Shown: in pieces, positions 1 through 9,400 of the stretch
Layout: every line of letters starts with the position of its first letter
Numbering within the stretch: position 1 is the stretch's first letter
DNA from: Muribaculaceae bacterium
GTDB lineage: Bacteria > Bacteroidota > Bacteroidia > Bacteroidales > Muribaculaceae
Reading direction: 5' to 3'
DNA length: 64,000 nucleotides
Assembly (NCBI GenBank): GCA_022509185.1
Contig: JAFLTS010000008.1
Coordinates: 30,631-94,630 of the forward strand
The notes under the pieces: model-generated
The model's database searches: none
Seen by the model: only the letters and a program-made list of their open reading frames with translations
Told to the model about the DNA's origin: nothing
Position numbers and translations under genes: made by a program

Positions 1-219
1 TGTGATATAACCTATGCACGCACCTAATTTTGCAGCCTCATCAGAAGTTAGGGTTGAACATTTGATATCTCCATTGCAAAGAGTGGTTGCCACTTTTTCT
101 GCCGGAGCTGTTTTTAAAGCCTCCTCATAAGCTTTGTTGATAGCTGCAGCACCTTGGCTACATGAATAAGCCATAATGGCTATCATACATAATCCCAAGA
201 GTTGAAATATTTTCTTCAT
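1..219 (-). CDS. Partial putative exported protein or lipoprotein (3' end beyond window)
   Basis: Reverse-strand reading from ATG at 217-219 gives MKKIFQLLGLCMIAIMAYSCSQGAAAINKAYEEALKTAPAEKVATTLCNGDIKCSTLTSDEAAKLGACIGYIT, open to the window edge; N-terminal hydrophobic signal followed by Cys. Confidence 0.65.
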   Translation of the reverse strand, partial: MKKIFQLLGLCMIAIMAYSCSQGAAAINKAYEEALKTAPAEKVATTLCNGDIKCSTLTSDEAAKLGACIGYIT

Positions 220-251
220 ACGAAATTTGTTTATGATTTTTTATATATCGA

Positions 252-283
252 CAAAATTAGAAGAATTTGGGTAATTTTACAAA
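252..283 (-). promoter_or_regulatory. Putative Bacteroidetes-type promoter for the partial exported protein
   Basis: Reverse strand reads TTTG-N20-TAATTTTG, matching the -33 TTTG / -7 TAnnTTTG consensus, upstream of ATG at 219. Confidence 0.5.
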
Positions 284-307
284 CCAAATTCAAATGAAAA
301 AAGCTTT

Positions 308-1093
308 ATGGGAAAGGATCAAAGAGTTCTTTTCAGTTCCACGATATTCGGTCCGATTCATAGTCGCCGTCTTGGTGTTTCATTAGGAATTAACCTAAGT
401 CCTAATGATGGGAAAGTATGTTCTTTCGATTGTGTATACTGCGAGGCCGGATATAATTCTCAAGGAAAGGGTACAACAGGATTTCCTGCGAGAGAGAAAG
501 TGAAATATTTATTGGAAGAGAAACTGGGAAAAATGAAGGATGCCGGAGAAAATCTTGATGTTATCACCTTTTCCGGCAATGGAGAACCAACGCTTCATCC
601 TGAATTTCCGGGAATAGTGGATGATGTCATTGAATTAAGAAACCAATTTTTTCCGGATGCCAAAGTTTCCGTGCTGACAAATTCCACAAAAATATTCACA
701 CCGGAAGTGGCTGAGGCCCTTAAGAAAGTGGATAATAATATTCTTAAACTGGATTCCGGAGTTGATGAAACCATGCGTTTAATCGATTGTCCTTCCTCTC
801 CATCTTTCACTGTGAAAAAAGTTGTGGATTCCCTGAAACAATTTGAAGGGACCGGTATTATCCAGACCATGATTTTAAGGGGAGAACATGAAGGAAAAAA
901 GATCGATAATACAACTGAGGATGAAATATCAGCTTTAATTAAGGCCTATAAAGAAATTCGTCCTCGAGAAATTATGATTTATAGTCTTGATAGAACTACA
1001 CCTGAAGAAAAGTTGATCAAGGTAGACAAAGAGGAGCTTGCTGACATAGCTGCCAGAATTGAAAATGAAACCGGAATTCCGGTAAAATTTTAA
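308..1093 (+). CDS. Radical SAM protein
   Basis: 261 aa with CSFDCVYCEAG (CxxxCxxC cluster) and FSGNGEPTLHPEF. Confidence 0.88.
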   Translation: MGKDQRVLFSSTIFGPIHSRRLGVSLGINLSPNDGKVCSFDCVYCEAGYNSQGKGTTGFPAREKVKYLLEEKLGKMKDAGENLDVITFSGNGEPTLHPEFPGIVDDVIELRNQFFPDAKVSVLTNSTKIFTPEVAEALKKVDNNILKLDSGVDETMRLIDCPSSPSFTVKKVVDSLKQFEGTGIIQTMILRGEHEGKKIDNTTEDEISALIKAYKEIRPREIMIYSLDRTTPEEKLIKVDKEELADIAARIENETGIPVKF

Positions 1094-1097
1094 AAGA

Positions 1098-2168
1098 ATG
1101 GATTTAGAAAACAATGATAAATCAGATCCTGATGATTTTAATCCGGAGGAATTTGATTCAGGTAATTTTGATAATCTTAAAATTCCCGATAAAAGCGAGG
1201 ATATTGTGGGTGGTATAGATTATTTTATAAGACATAAAACATTGTTCTATCCCCAACCTCTAAAAAAAGGTGATAAAATTGCTCTGATTTCCCCCGCATC
1301 CGAAGTTAAAGAGGAATATGTGTTTGGTGCGATGAGCAAAATAATGCAACGAGGATACCAACCAGTATTAATGGAATATGCATTAGGACCTAGCGACGGG
1401 AGTTTTGCCTCTTCTAAAATAAATCGTTTGACAGATCTTTTCAATGCTTTAAAAGATGAAGAAATAAAAGCAATTATGTGTACCCGTGGAGGCTACGGCT
1501 GTGCCCAGTTGCTGGCTAATTTTTCCTATGGAATGGTAGCGTCCAATCCAAAATGGATTATAGGTTTTTCGGATGTATCTGCATTATTAGCTCTGTGGTA
1601 CAGTTGTGATGTGGCTTCTATCCATGGACCTATGGCAAAACATCTTGCCAATATGCCCGATAATGATCCATGCTCGGAAGCTCTTTTCAAAATCTTAGAA
1701 AACGGAGGAAAATTTGATTATTCAGTAGGTCCGCATCCTTATAATATTCATGGGAAAACTTCCGGAATACTTTTGGGAGGAAATTTAGCCGTCTTAAATG
1801 ATCTGGCAGATACTACTTATGATTTATTAGCAAACGACAGACGGGAAAAAGATGTAATTCTTTTCTTGGAAGATATCAATGAGCCAATTTATAAAGTGAA
1901 CAGAATACTTTGGAGACTTTTGCTTTCAGGAAGATTATTTAGTGTGAAAGGATTGATTTTCGGTCAGTTCACGGATTATAAACCCGATAAAAATTTTACA
2001 ACGATGGAAGACATGATAAATGAATTCCTAAACAGATACATCATGCCTGAAATACCGATTGTATTTAACTTTCCCACCGGCCACACCGATCTTAATTTTC
2101 CTTTAGTGGAAGGGGCGGAAATAGAGCTTGAAGTAAGGGAAGATTTCGTAAGATTGCATACAATTTAA
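1098..2168 (+). CDS. LD-carboxypeptidase / S66 family peptidase
   Basis: GDKIALISPAS, CTRGGYGCAQLL, WIIGFSDVSALL and SIHGPM are S66 family motifs. Confidence 0.88.
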   Translation: MDLENNDKSDPDDFNPEEFDSGNFDNLKIPDKSEDIVGGIDYFIRHKTLFYPQPLKKGDKIALISPASEVKEEYVFGAMSKIMQRGYQPVLMEYALGPSDGSFASSKINRLTDLFNALKDEEIKAIMCTRGGYGCAQLLANFSYGMVASNPKWIIGFSDVSALLALWYSCDVASIHGPMAKHLANMPDNDPCSEALFKILENGGKFDYSVGPHPYNIHGKTSGILLGGNLAVLNDLADTTYDLLANDRREKDVILFLEDINEPIYKVNRILWRLLLSGRLFSVKGLIFGQFTDYKPDKNFTTMEDMINEFLNRYIMPEIPIVFNFPTGHTDLNFPLVEGAEIELEVREDFVRLHTI

Positions 2169-2171
2169 ATT

Positions 2172-2206
2172 AAAAAACCTCATCTTTTGATAAGATGAGG
2201 TTTTTT
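2172..2206. terminator. Bidirectional intrinsic terminator between convergent genes
   Basis: aaaaaacctcatctt-ttgat-aagatgaggtttttt; A tract on the left, T tract on the right. Confidence 0.85.
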
Positions 2207-2223
2207 ATCATATGAGCCATTTA

Positions 2224-2766
2224 TTATTTAGGCAGCATTTCTCTCCCTTTTTCAATGGCCTGCTCATTTAAAGGAATGAGTTTATGATGCCTTTCAGGAA
2301 GAGATTTTTTAAGACCTTTCACTACATTCTCCATCGGAAGCTTATAAGGCATAGCCTCAAGCAAAGCACCCATCACTACCATATTGTAAGCTTTGGGATT
2401 GCCTAATTCCATTGTTGCTTCCATTGCATTCACAGGGTAGATCTTGATATCATCTCTTTGTGGTACTTTATGAATACCATTGGTATCATAGATAAGTATT
2501 CCGCCCGGCTTTACTTTTGGCGCAAATTTATCAAGACTTTGCTGGTTAAGGGCAATTACTATATCATATGCATCCAAAACTGGAGAAGATATCTTTTCAT
2601 CAGAAAGTATTACAGTGACGTTGGCAGTGCCTCCACGCTGTTCGGGTCCATAAGAAGGGAACCAGGTCACCTCTTTATCATCCATCAGTCCTGAATATGC
2701 CAGAATCTTTCCCATTGAAAGCACTCCCTGGCCTCCGAATCCTGCTATTATTATTTCTTCTTTCAT
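2224..2766 (-). CDS. 2-oxoacid:ferredoxin oxidoreductase gamma subunit
   Basis: IIAGFGGQGVLSMGKILAYSG and SYGPEQRGGTANVTVI are gamma-subunit motifs; sits in an operon with alpha, beta and ferredoxin subunits. Confidence 0.9.
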   Translation of the reverse strand: MKEEIIIAGFGGQGVLSMGKILAYSGLMDDKEVTWFPSYGPEQRGGTANVTVILSDEKISSPVLDAYDIVIALNQQSLDKFAPKVKPGGILIYDTNGIHKVPQRDDIKIYPVNAMEATMELGNPKAYNMVVMGALLEAMPYKLPMENVVKGLKKSLPERHHKLIPLNEQAIEKGREMLPK

Positions 2767-2797
2767 TTCTTTAAGATTTAAATATTGAGGTTGGCCA

Positions 2798-3559
2798 TTA
2801 AATGTCTTTCAAATCACCCAAAGGATATTTCGGGAACATATTTTCCACCATCCATTCATTGGCTTTCTCAGGGCTAAGCTTCCATCCTGAATTACAAGTA
2901 GAAACTACTTCCACTACGGAAGTACCCTTTTTATCAAGTGAATTCTGGAAAGCTTTCTTAAGAGCTGCTTTTGTTTTACGCACAGCCGCCGGAGTATGAA
3001 CTGATTGACGAGTTACATAACAGGTGCCATCCAGCATTTTCATTAATTCAGTGATTTCCAACGGATGCCCATTCAAATCTACCCTACGCCCATAAGGTGT
3101 GGTGGCTGTTTTTTGTCCTAATAGAGTGGTGGGTGCCATCTGGCCGCCGGTCATTCCGTATATAGCGTTGTTTACAAATATCATCACTATATTTTCACCA
3201 CGATTGGCCGCATGGATACTTTCAGCGGTACCGATTGCCGCCATATCTCCATCACCTTGATATGTGAATACAGTATTTTGCGGCCAGAGTCGTTTTATGG
3301 CTGTAGCCACGGCCGGTGCACGACCATGAGCGGCTTCTACCCAGTCTACATCTATATAATTATAGGCAAACACTGCGCAACCTACCGGTGAAACACCTAC
3401 CGTAGTTTCTGTGAGCCCCATTTCATGAATCACTTCCGACACCAGTTTATGCACAACTCCATGGCTGCAGCCCGGACAATAATGCATATCCACCTCATCG
3501 AGCAATTGCGGTGCAGAATACACCTTATTTTCTTCTCTGATTATATCTGTGATTTCCAT
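2798..3559 (-). CDS. 2-oxoacid:ferredoxin oxidoreductase beta (TPP-binding) subunit
   Basis: HYCPGCSHGVVHKL, TYQGDGDMAAIG, NNAIYGMTGGQMAPTT. Confidence 0.92.
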   Translation of the reverse strand: MEITDIIREENKVYSAPQLLDEVDMHYCPGCSHGVVHKLVSEVIHEMGLTETTVGVSPVGCAVFAYNYIDVDWVEAAHGRAPAVATAIKRLWPQNTVFTYQGDGDMAAIGTAESIHAANRGENIVMIFVNNAIYGMTGGQMAPTTLLGQKTATTPYGRRVDLNGHPLEITELMKMLDGTCYVTRQSVHTPAAVRKTKAALKKAFQNSLDKKGTSVVEVVSTCNSGWKLSPEKANEWMVENMFPKYPLGDLKDI

Positions 3560-3566
3560 GGCTACA

Positions 3567-4658
3567 TCATTTTTTAGGATTGACTAACTTTTCTTCCAAA
3601 GCATCTACAATCTCATTAGGACTTGGGATAATGCCTCCGAGGCGACCGAAATGTTCCACAGGAAGATTATCGTGCACTGCAAGTCTTACGTCTTCAATCA
3701 TCTGGCCGGCATTGAGTTCCACCACTAAGATGCCTTTTTTGCCTTGAGCTGCTTTATTAATAGCCTCTGTCGGGAAAGGCCATAATGTTATAGGCCTTAC
3801 TATTCCCACCTTGAGACCTTTTTCAGCTGCCAGTTCTCTTGCCTTATCGCATATACGTGCCACAGAACCAAAGGCTATCATCAGATAGTCGGCTCCCTCC
3901 ACATCTATTTCTTCCCAACGGGTTTCATTTTTTTCAATTTCACGATATGTGGCCTGCAAACGATGGTTGTTCACCTCCATCTTGGCGCTTTCTAACTCAA
4001 GTGAGGTAACAACATTTCTTTTTCTAAGCCCTGTTCTTCCGTTGGCAGCCCAAGGACATTGTTTCTTCACTTCTTCATCTGTGCGACGCGGACGTTGCTC
4101 AGGCAAAACCACCTTTTCCATCATCTGTCCTACAATACCGTCTGCCAGAATCATTGCAGGCGTAAGATATTTAAAAGAGAGGTCAAAGCCGAGACCAACG
4201 AAATCCACCATTTCCTGCACCGAAGCCGGAGCCAACACAATGAGATGGTAATCTCCGTGCCCACCACCCTTGGTGGCCTGGAAATAGTCGGCTTGTGATG
4301 GCTGGATGGTACCCAAGCCGGGTCCTCCTCTCATCACATTTAGAATAAGAGCGGGCAAAGATGCAGCCGCAATATACGAGATGCCTTCTTGTTTAAGACT
4401 GATACCCGGAGATGAGGAAGAGGTCATCACTGCTTTACCGGTGGCAGCACCGCCATACACCATATTGATGGCAGCTACTTCAGATTCTGCCTGGAGCACT
4501 ACCATACCGGTAGTTTCCCAAGGCATAAGAGCCTCAAGAGTCTCCAGGACTTCACTTTGAGGGGTGATAGGATATCCGAAATATCCGTCACAGCCATACC
4601 TGATAGCAGCATGGGCCACCGCCTCATTTCCCTTCATTAAGGTTACTTCTCCTTTCAT
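3567..4658 (-). CDS. 2-oxoacid:ferredoxin oxidoreductase alpha subunit (VorB/KorA-like)
   Basis: GNEAVAHAAIRYGCDGYFGYPITPQSE, TSSSSPGISLKQEG, VELNAGQM. Confidence 0.92.
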   Translation of the reverse strand: MKGEVTLMKGNEAVAHAAIRYGCDGYFGYPITPQSEVLETLEALMPWETTGMVVLQAESEVAAINMVYGGAATGKAVMTSSSSPGISLKQEGISYIAAASLPALILNVMRGGPGLGTIQPSQADYFQATKGGGHGDYHLIVLAPASVQEMVDFVGLGFDLSFKYLTPAMILADGIVGQMMEKVVLPEQRPRRTDEEVKKQCPWAANGRTGLRKRNVVTSLELESAKMEVNNHRLQATYREIEKNETRWEEIDVEGADYLMIAFGSVARICDKARELAAEKGLKVGIVRPITLWPFPTEAINKAAQGKKGILVVELNAGQMIEDVRLAVHDNLPVEHFGRLGGIIPSPNEIVDALEEKLVNPKK

Positions 4659-4708
4659 GGAATGTGTAAATTCAGAGTTGTTGGTATTGGATTTTAAATT
4701 CTCAGAGG

Positions 4709-4939
4709 TTAATCGGTTTTCACCCTATATACCTCTATACATGCATCCGGGCAAACCCAGGCGCACGAGCAGCATCCCGTGCAATTGTCGGGATGGTCCA
4801 TGAATGCGTAATGGTAGCCACGGTCGTTCACTTCATTAGGTTGAAGTGCAAGGGTATCGGTTGGACACGCCACTACGCACAGATTGCATCCTTTGCACCG
4901 TGCGATATTGACTGTGACAGCTCCTTTAACTTTTGCCAT
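4709..4939 (-). CDS. 4Fe-4S dicluster ferredoxin subunit
   Basis: CKGCNLCVVACP and CTGCCSCAWVCP motifs; first gene of the oxidoreductase operon. Confidence 0.9.
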   Translation of the reverse strand: MAKVKGAVTVNIARCKGCNLCVVACPTDTLALQPNEVNDRGYHYAFMDHPDNCTGCCSCAWVCPDACIEVYRVKTD

Positions 4940-5027
4940 AGTATTATATTTAAGGTTTTAGTTTTTGAGTCTTTTTCTTTTGGAAACTTTGATCTAATTT
5001 ATGGAAGATACAACTTTCCTGACAATA

Positions 5028-5747
5028 TTATGAATCTGTTTCCTTATTTTTATTTTCAAGAATGTCTTTGAGGATTTTCATACCTTCCGTTGCCTTTGCT
5101 TTAATTATGTGCACTTGAGGCTCCATTATCGTTATATCGGCCGGATTGGGGTCTATGTAATAAATGGGAATACCGGGTCTTACATAATGTAGCAGGCCGG
5201 CGGCAGGATATACATTGAGAGATGTGCCGATTACGACAAATATGTCGGCTTCATGCACCCACTCTACTGCTGTTTCCATATTGGGGACCGCTTCCTGAAA
5301 GAAAACGATATGAGGACGCATAGTATCCCCGTTTTCCCCTTTTGTTTCAGGGCTCGTTTCCAGATGCTCCAGATCAAGCTTTTCTACATATTCCGGGTGG
5401 GATACTGAACGGATTTTCATCAATTCCCCATGAAGATGTAAAATCTTGGACGAACCGGCACGCTCATGTAAATCATCTACATTCTGGGTGATAACATATA
5501 CATCGTAATCTTTTTCAAGCTCGGCCAGAATTTTATGAGCATCGTTTGGAAATTTAGTGATCAGGTCTTTTCTGCGTGCATTATAGAAGTCGTGCACGAG
5601 ACGTGGATTTTTACGAAATCCGTCGGCCGAACACACTTCCATCACGGGATAGTTTTCCCATAATCCTCCGGCGTCTCTGAAAGTCGATATACCGCTTTCT
5701 GCACTTATTCCTGCACCTGAAGAGATCACTAATTTTGGTTTTCCCAT
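5028..5747 (-). CDS. cobB: Sir2 family NAD-dependent protein deacylase
   Basis: SSGAGISAESGISTFRD, FYNARR, TQNVDDLHERAG, HLHGEL, IGTSLNVYPAAGL. Confidence 0.9.
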   Translation of the reverse strand: MGKPKLVISSGAGISAESGISTFRDAGGLWENYPVMEVCSADGFRKNPRLVHDFYNARRKDLITKFPNDAHKILAELEKDYDVYVITQNVDDLHERAGSSKILHLHGELMKIRSVSHPEYVEKLDLEHLETSPETKGENGDTMRPHIVFFQEAVPNMETAVEWVHEADIFVVIGTSLNVYPAAGLLHYVRPGIPIYYIDPNPADITIMEPQVHIIKAKATEGMKILKDILENKNKETDS

Positions 5748-5942
5748 GATATTATTCCTTTTCTGCGAATATAATAAATTTTATGGTTATCAACAAAAAC
5801 ATAAACTACATATCACGGGATTAATAAATCTTTGTAAAATTTCTTAAGACAAAGAAACCTGTAGATAAATTTTTAAGATTGTTTTCTCTTTAAATTTAAT
5901 AGTGAGAGGGAAAATCACTAACTTTACAACCCAAAACTGAAA

Positions 5943-6866
5943 ATGGAAAAAAACGTCTCCTCGGCCACACCGTATCATATTCCAGCTCTTTTGCCGCAGG
6001 CATTGTCTTTACTCGACATAAAGCCTGACGGCACATATATTGATGCCACTTTCGGAGGCGGCGGACATTCCCGTGCCATTCTTAAAGCTTTAGGAGAAAA
6101 GGGTCGTCTTTTTTCCTTTGACAGAGATCTTGATGCTTTAGTAAACCGTATTGACGATGAAAGATTTAAATTTGTTCACGGGAACTTCCGGCATTTGACA
6201 AATTTCCTGCAGTATTATAAAGTTGACAAAGTTGACGGCATATTGGCTGATTTCGGTGTGAGTTTTCATCATTTCGACACTCCTGAACGAGGATTCTCCT
6301 TTAGGCATGACGCTGCTTTAGATATGAGGATGAATCAGGAAGCCCCGGTAACTGCCGCTTCTCTTCTTGAAAAAGTAGATGAAAAAACTATTTTGGGAAT
6401 GTTAAGAACATATGCTGACCTGAAGAAACCCATGTTGGTAGCCAAGGCAATAATGGCAGCCCGGGAATCAGCACCAATAACCACGACTCAACAACTGGCC
6501 GAGGCCGTGAAAGGTTCTTTAGATCCAAAACAAGAAAAAAAGGAGTTGGCTCAGGTGTTTCAAGCTCTGAGAATTGCCGTAAATCATGAAGCTGAAGACT
6601 TAATGCTTTTCCTGAACGCCACCTTAAAAGTGTTAAAACCGGGAGGACGTTTAGTGACACTCACTTATCATTCTATGGAAGACAGAATGGTGAAAAACTT
6701 CATGAAGACGGGCAATATTGAAGGTAAAGAAGAAAAGGATTTCTATGGCAATCTTTCCACCCCTTGGAAAACCCTTACCCGGAAACCCATTGAAGCCGAT
6801 GAAAATGAAATTGAAGAAAATCCTCGTGCAAGAAGTGCAAGACTAAGGGCAGCAGAATTGAAATGA
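5943..6866 (+). CDS. rsmH: 16S rRNA (cytosine(1402)-N(4))-methyltransferase
   Basis: DATFGGGGHSRAIL, DGILADFGVS, LDMRMNQ, LKPGGRLVTLTYHSMEDR; first gene of the dcw cluster. Confidence 0.95.
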   Translation: MEKNVSSATPYHIPALLPQALSLLDIKPDGTYIDATFGGGGHSRAILKALGEKGRLFSFDRDLDALVNRIDDERFKFVHGNFRHLTNFLQYYKVDKVDGILADFGVSFHHFDTPERGFSFRHDAALDMRMNQEAPVTAASLLEKVDEKTILGMLRTYADLKKPMLVAKAIMAARESAPITTTQQLAEAVKGSLDPKQEKKELAQVFQALRIAVNHEAEDLMLFLNATLKVLKPGGRLVTLTYHSMEDRMVKNFMKTGNIEGKEEKDFYGNLSTPWKTLTRKPIEADENEIEENPRARSARLRAAELK

Positions 6867-6885
6867 ACAGCAATCTCTAATCCTA

Positions 6886-7275
6886 ATGACAGCAAAAATA
6901 AAGAACAAAGAAAAAAAAATCTCCGGAAAAAGGAAAAGGGGGCTGAAAGGTGTGCCGCGCGACCTTATGAACGACATGCGTTATGGGCGAAGTCTTTCTT
7001 TGGAATTTTTCAGGCATAATGCATGGTTGCTCATGCTTTTTGTAGTGGCAATCCTGGCCCTGATGGGTCTTCGTTATAAAACGAAGACTAAAATGGAAGA
7101 AATTAAAAAACTAACCGTGGAGCTCCAAAGGGCTCAAAGCAGCAAGCTTCAGGAAAAGGCCGCGTATATGTCGCTTATACGTGAAGCGGAAATGAAAAAA
7201 TTAGTGGATGAGAAAGGTCTGGGTCTCCAGTTTCAGGAATATCCACCTTACGAACTTATTATAGACGGAGATTAA
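6886..7275 (+). CDS. ftsL: FtsL-like cell division protein
   Basis: Short single-TM protein (WLLMLFVVAILALMGL) followed by a coiled-coil, between rsmH and the transpeptidase gene. Confidence 0.75.
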   Translation: MTAKIKNKEKKISGKRKRGLKGVPRDLMNDMRYGRSLSLEFFRHNAWLLMLFVVAILALMGLRYKTKTKMEEIKKLTVELQRAQSSKLQEKAAYMSLIREAEMKKLVDEKGLGLQFQEYPPYELIIDGD

Positions 7276-7285
7276 ACCTACACTG

Positions 7286-9400
7286 ATGGCTACAAGACAG
7301 ACAGTAAATTTAAGATATGCGATTGTCACCCTGCTTTTCGTTGCTTTCGGGGTAGCGCTCTCTGTAAAATTGTTTCACACTACGGTAGTGGAGGCCCCGG
7401 CCTGGAATGAACGGGCTCGGAAAGATCTTTCAAAAACTTCAGTTATCCCACCGGAGCGTGGCAACCTCCTGGCTTCCAATGGTAATATCCTGGCATGCAA
7501 CCTGAAGGTATATGACATAAAACTTGATCTTCGCCATAATAAAGTGATGGGTCAGAATCCGCTTCCCTGGGCAAAAATTGACAGCCTTGCCGACTCGCTT
7601 GACTATTATTATCCTCGTGCGGCTCACCTGCATCAACACCCGGATACTTTTGCAAAATATTCTTGGCATACACGCCTGAAAAAAGAATTTGAAAAAGACC
7701 CCGGGCGAAGACCCAGAGCACTTCCTATTGCAAGAAAAAAGACTCTGGAAGATTTCGAGATGATCCGGAATTTCCCATATTTGAAAGATTTTAAAGGTTC
7801 GGGATTTAGAATTCCCGTCTATAAGGAGGAACGAAATGTACGTATCTATCCTTATGGAAGAATGGCTTATAGAAGTATAGGAAGAGTAAACGAGAATTCG
7901 AACACCGGAGAATTTCATGGTTATTCCGGCCTTGAGAAAGATCTTGATTCTCTGCTTTACGGAAAACCTGGAGAAGCAAAAAAAGTGGCGCTTACTTCGG
8001 GTCTTGGTAATTGGGTATCACAACCTGCAGTAAGAGGCTACGATATTCTTACCACTATTGATATTGATATCCAAGACATGCTTGAGGAGGAACTCCTTAA
8101 CATTTGCATGGACTCAAGAGCAGAATGGGGCACAGCAATTCTGATGGAAGTTGAAACCGGAGAAATTAAAGCTATTTCCAATATAGAACTTCTTGAAAAT
8201 GGCACCTATGGTGAGGCCCTAAACCGTGCTGTTCTGCCATTTGAACCGGGGTCGGTGATGAAACCAATATCTTTAATGATTGCATTTGAAGACGGACTGG
8301 TAAAAAGTGTAAACGACCAAGTTAACTGCAGCCCTTTCCAACGTACCTCCGACCCTCATGCGCCCACTATAAAAAACATGAAGCAGGTTATCGAAATGTC
8401 TTCTAATACCGGTATTGCCCGAGTGATCTTCCGGGGATATGCCGAAAATCCTGCCTCTTTTCATGATCGGCTCACCTCTATAGGATTTTTCGAACCGATG
8501 CATAGTGGTATAGCAGGAGAATGTATTCCACGTATCCGTAAGCTCTTGCCTCAAGACTCCAGAGGCAATAATATAACTATGACGGCCCGGCATCTTGACC
8601 TTGCCCGTCAGGCCTACGGATACAATACTGAGATACCTCCGATCTATACTCTTTCAGTCTATAACGCAATAGCTAACGGCGGCCGATATGTGAGACCTCA
8701 TTTAGTGAGATCACTTATATCGGAAGATGGGCGTGATTCTGTACTTCCAATCAGCTATATACGAGACAGGATATGTTCGGAAGAAACAGCTGCGAAAGTT
8801 AGGGAATGTATTCATGAAGTTGTATGGGGCACTTCCGGCACGGCACGTGCAGTGCAAGATAGCCGTGTGGAAGTGGCCGGTAAAACCGGGACCGCCTACC
8901 CTGTGGAAAACGGACAGTATAATACATCTAAAAGAAGATATGCTTTTGCAGGTTTCTTCCCATACAACAATCCCAAATATTCCTGCATGGCCTTAGTGTT
9001 AGGCCCTTCAGGCACAAGTGCCAACCGCACATCCGGTCAAGTGGTGAAGAACATTGCTTTAAAGATGTTTGCCAGGGGTATGCTGAATAATAAATCCACT
9101 TACTCTTCTCAACGCAATAACGGTGTGCCCGTGTTTATGGCATCAGAAAAATTAGAACCTAATGAGATTAGCAATCAGCTGGGGATATCCAATCATAAAC
9201 GGGTGAAGACACCCGAATTGTCAGCGACAGGCACTGTTCCTGATGTGAGAGGTCTTGATGCTCCAACTGCAGTGAAATTGCTTGAACAAAGGGGCATCGA
9301 TGTGTCTTTGAAAGGCACAGGACGTGTAGTTGCACAATCTTTGCCCGAAGGAAGTGAAGTGAAACCCGGAACCTCAATCACCTTAAGTCTGAAAATATGA
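7286..9400 (+). CDS. ftsI: Penicillin-binding protein / FtsI-type transpeptidase with PASTA domain
   Basis: PPERGNLLASNG, FEPGSVMKPIS (SxxK), SSNTG (SxN), KTGTAYPV (KTG), C-terminal PASTA-like TVPDVRGLDAPTAVKLLEQRGIDV. Confidence 0.92.
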   Translation: MATRQTVNLRYAIVTLLFVAFGVALSVKLFHTTVVEAPAWNERARKDLSKTSVIPPERGNLLASNGNILACNLKVYDIKLDLRHNKVMGQNPLPWAKIDSLADSLDYYYPRAAHLHQHPDTFAKYSWHTRLKKEFEKDPGRRPRALPIARKKTLEDFEMIRNFPYLKDFKGSGFRIPVYKEERNVRIYPYGRMAYRSIGRVNENSNTGEFHGYSGLEKDLDSLLYGKPGEAKKVALTSGLGNWVSQPAVRGYDILTTIDIDIQDMLEEELLNICMDSRAEWGTAILMEVETGEIKAISNIELLENGTYGEALNRAVLPFEPGSVMKPISLMIAFEDGLVKSVNDQVNCSPFQRTSDPHAPTIKNMKQVIEMSSNTGIARVIFRGYAENPASFHDRLTSIGFFEPMHSGIAGECIPRIRKLLPQDSRGNNITMTARHLDLARQAYGYNTEIPPIYTLSVYNAIANGGRYVRPHLVRSLISEDGRDSVLPISYIRDRICSEETAAKVRECIHEVVWGTSGTARAVQDSRVEVAGKTGTAYPVENGQYNTSKRRYAFAGFFPYNNPKYSCMALVLGPSGTSANRTSGQVVKNIALKMFARGMLNNKSTYSSQRNNGVPVFMASEKLEPNEISNQLGISNHKRVKTPELSATGTVPDVRGLDAPTAVKLLEQRGIDVSLKGTGRVVAQSLPEGSEVKPGTSITLSLKI

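Noticed and set aside
4306-4803. Plus-strand ORFs (84 aa and 79 aa) opposite the oxidoreductase alpha subunit and ferredoxin genes
   Set aside because: Antisense to well-supported subunits; no domain features.
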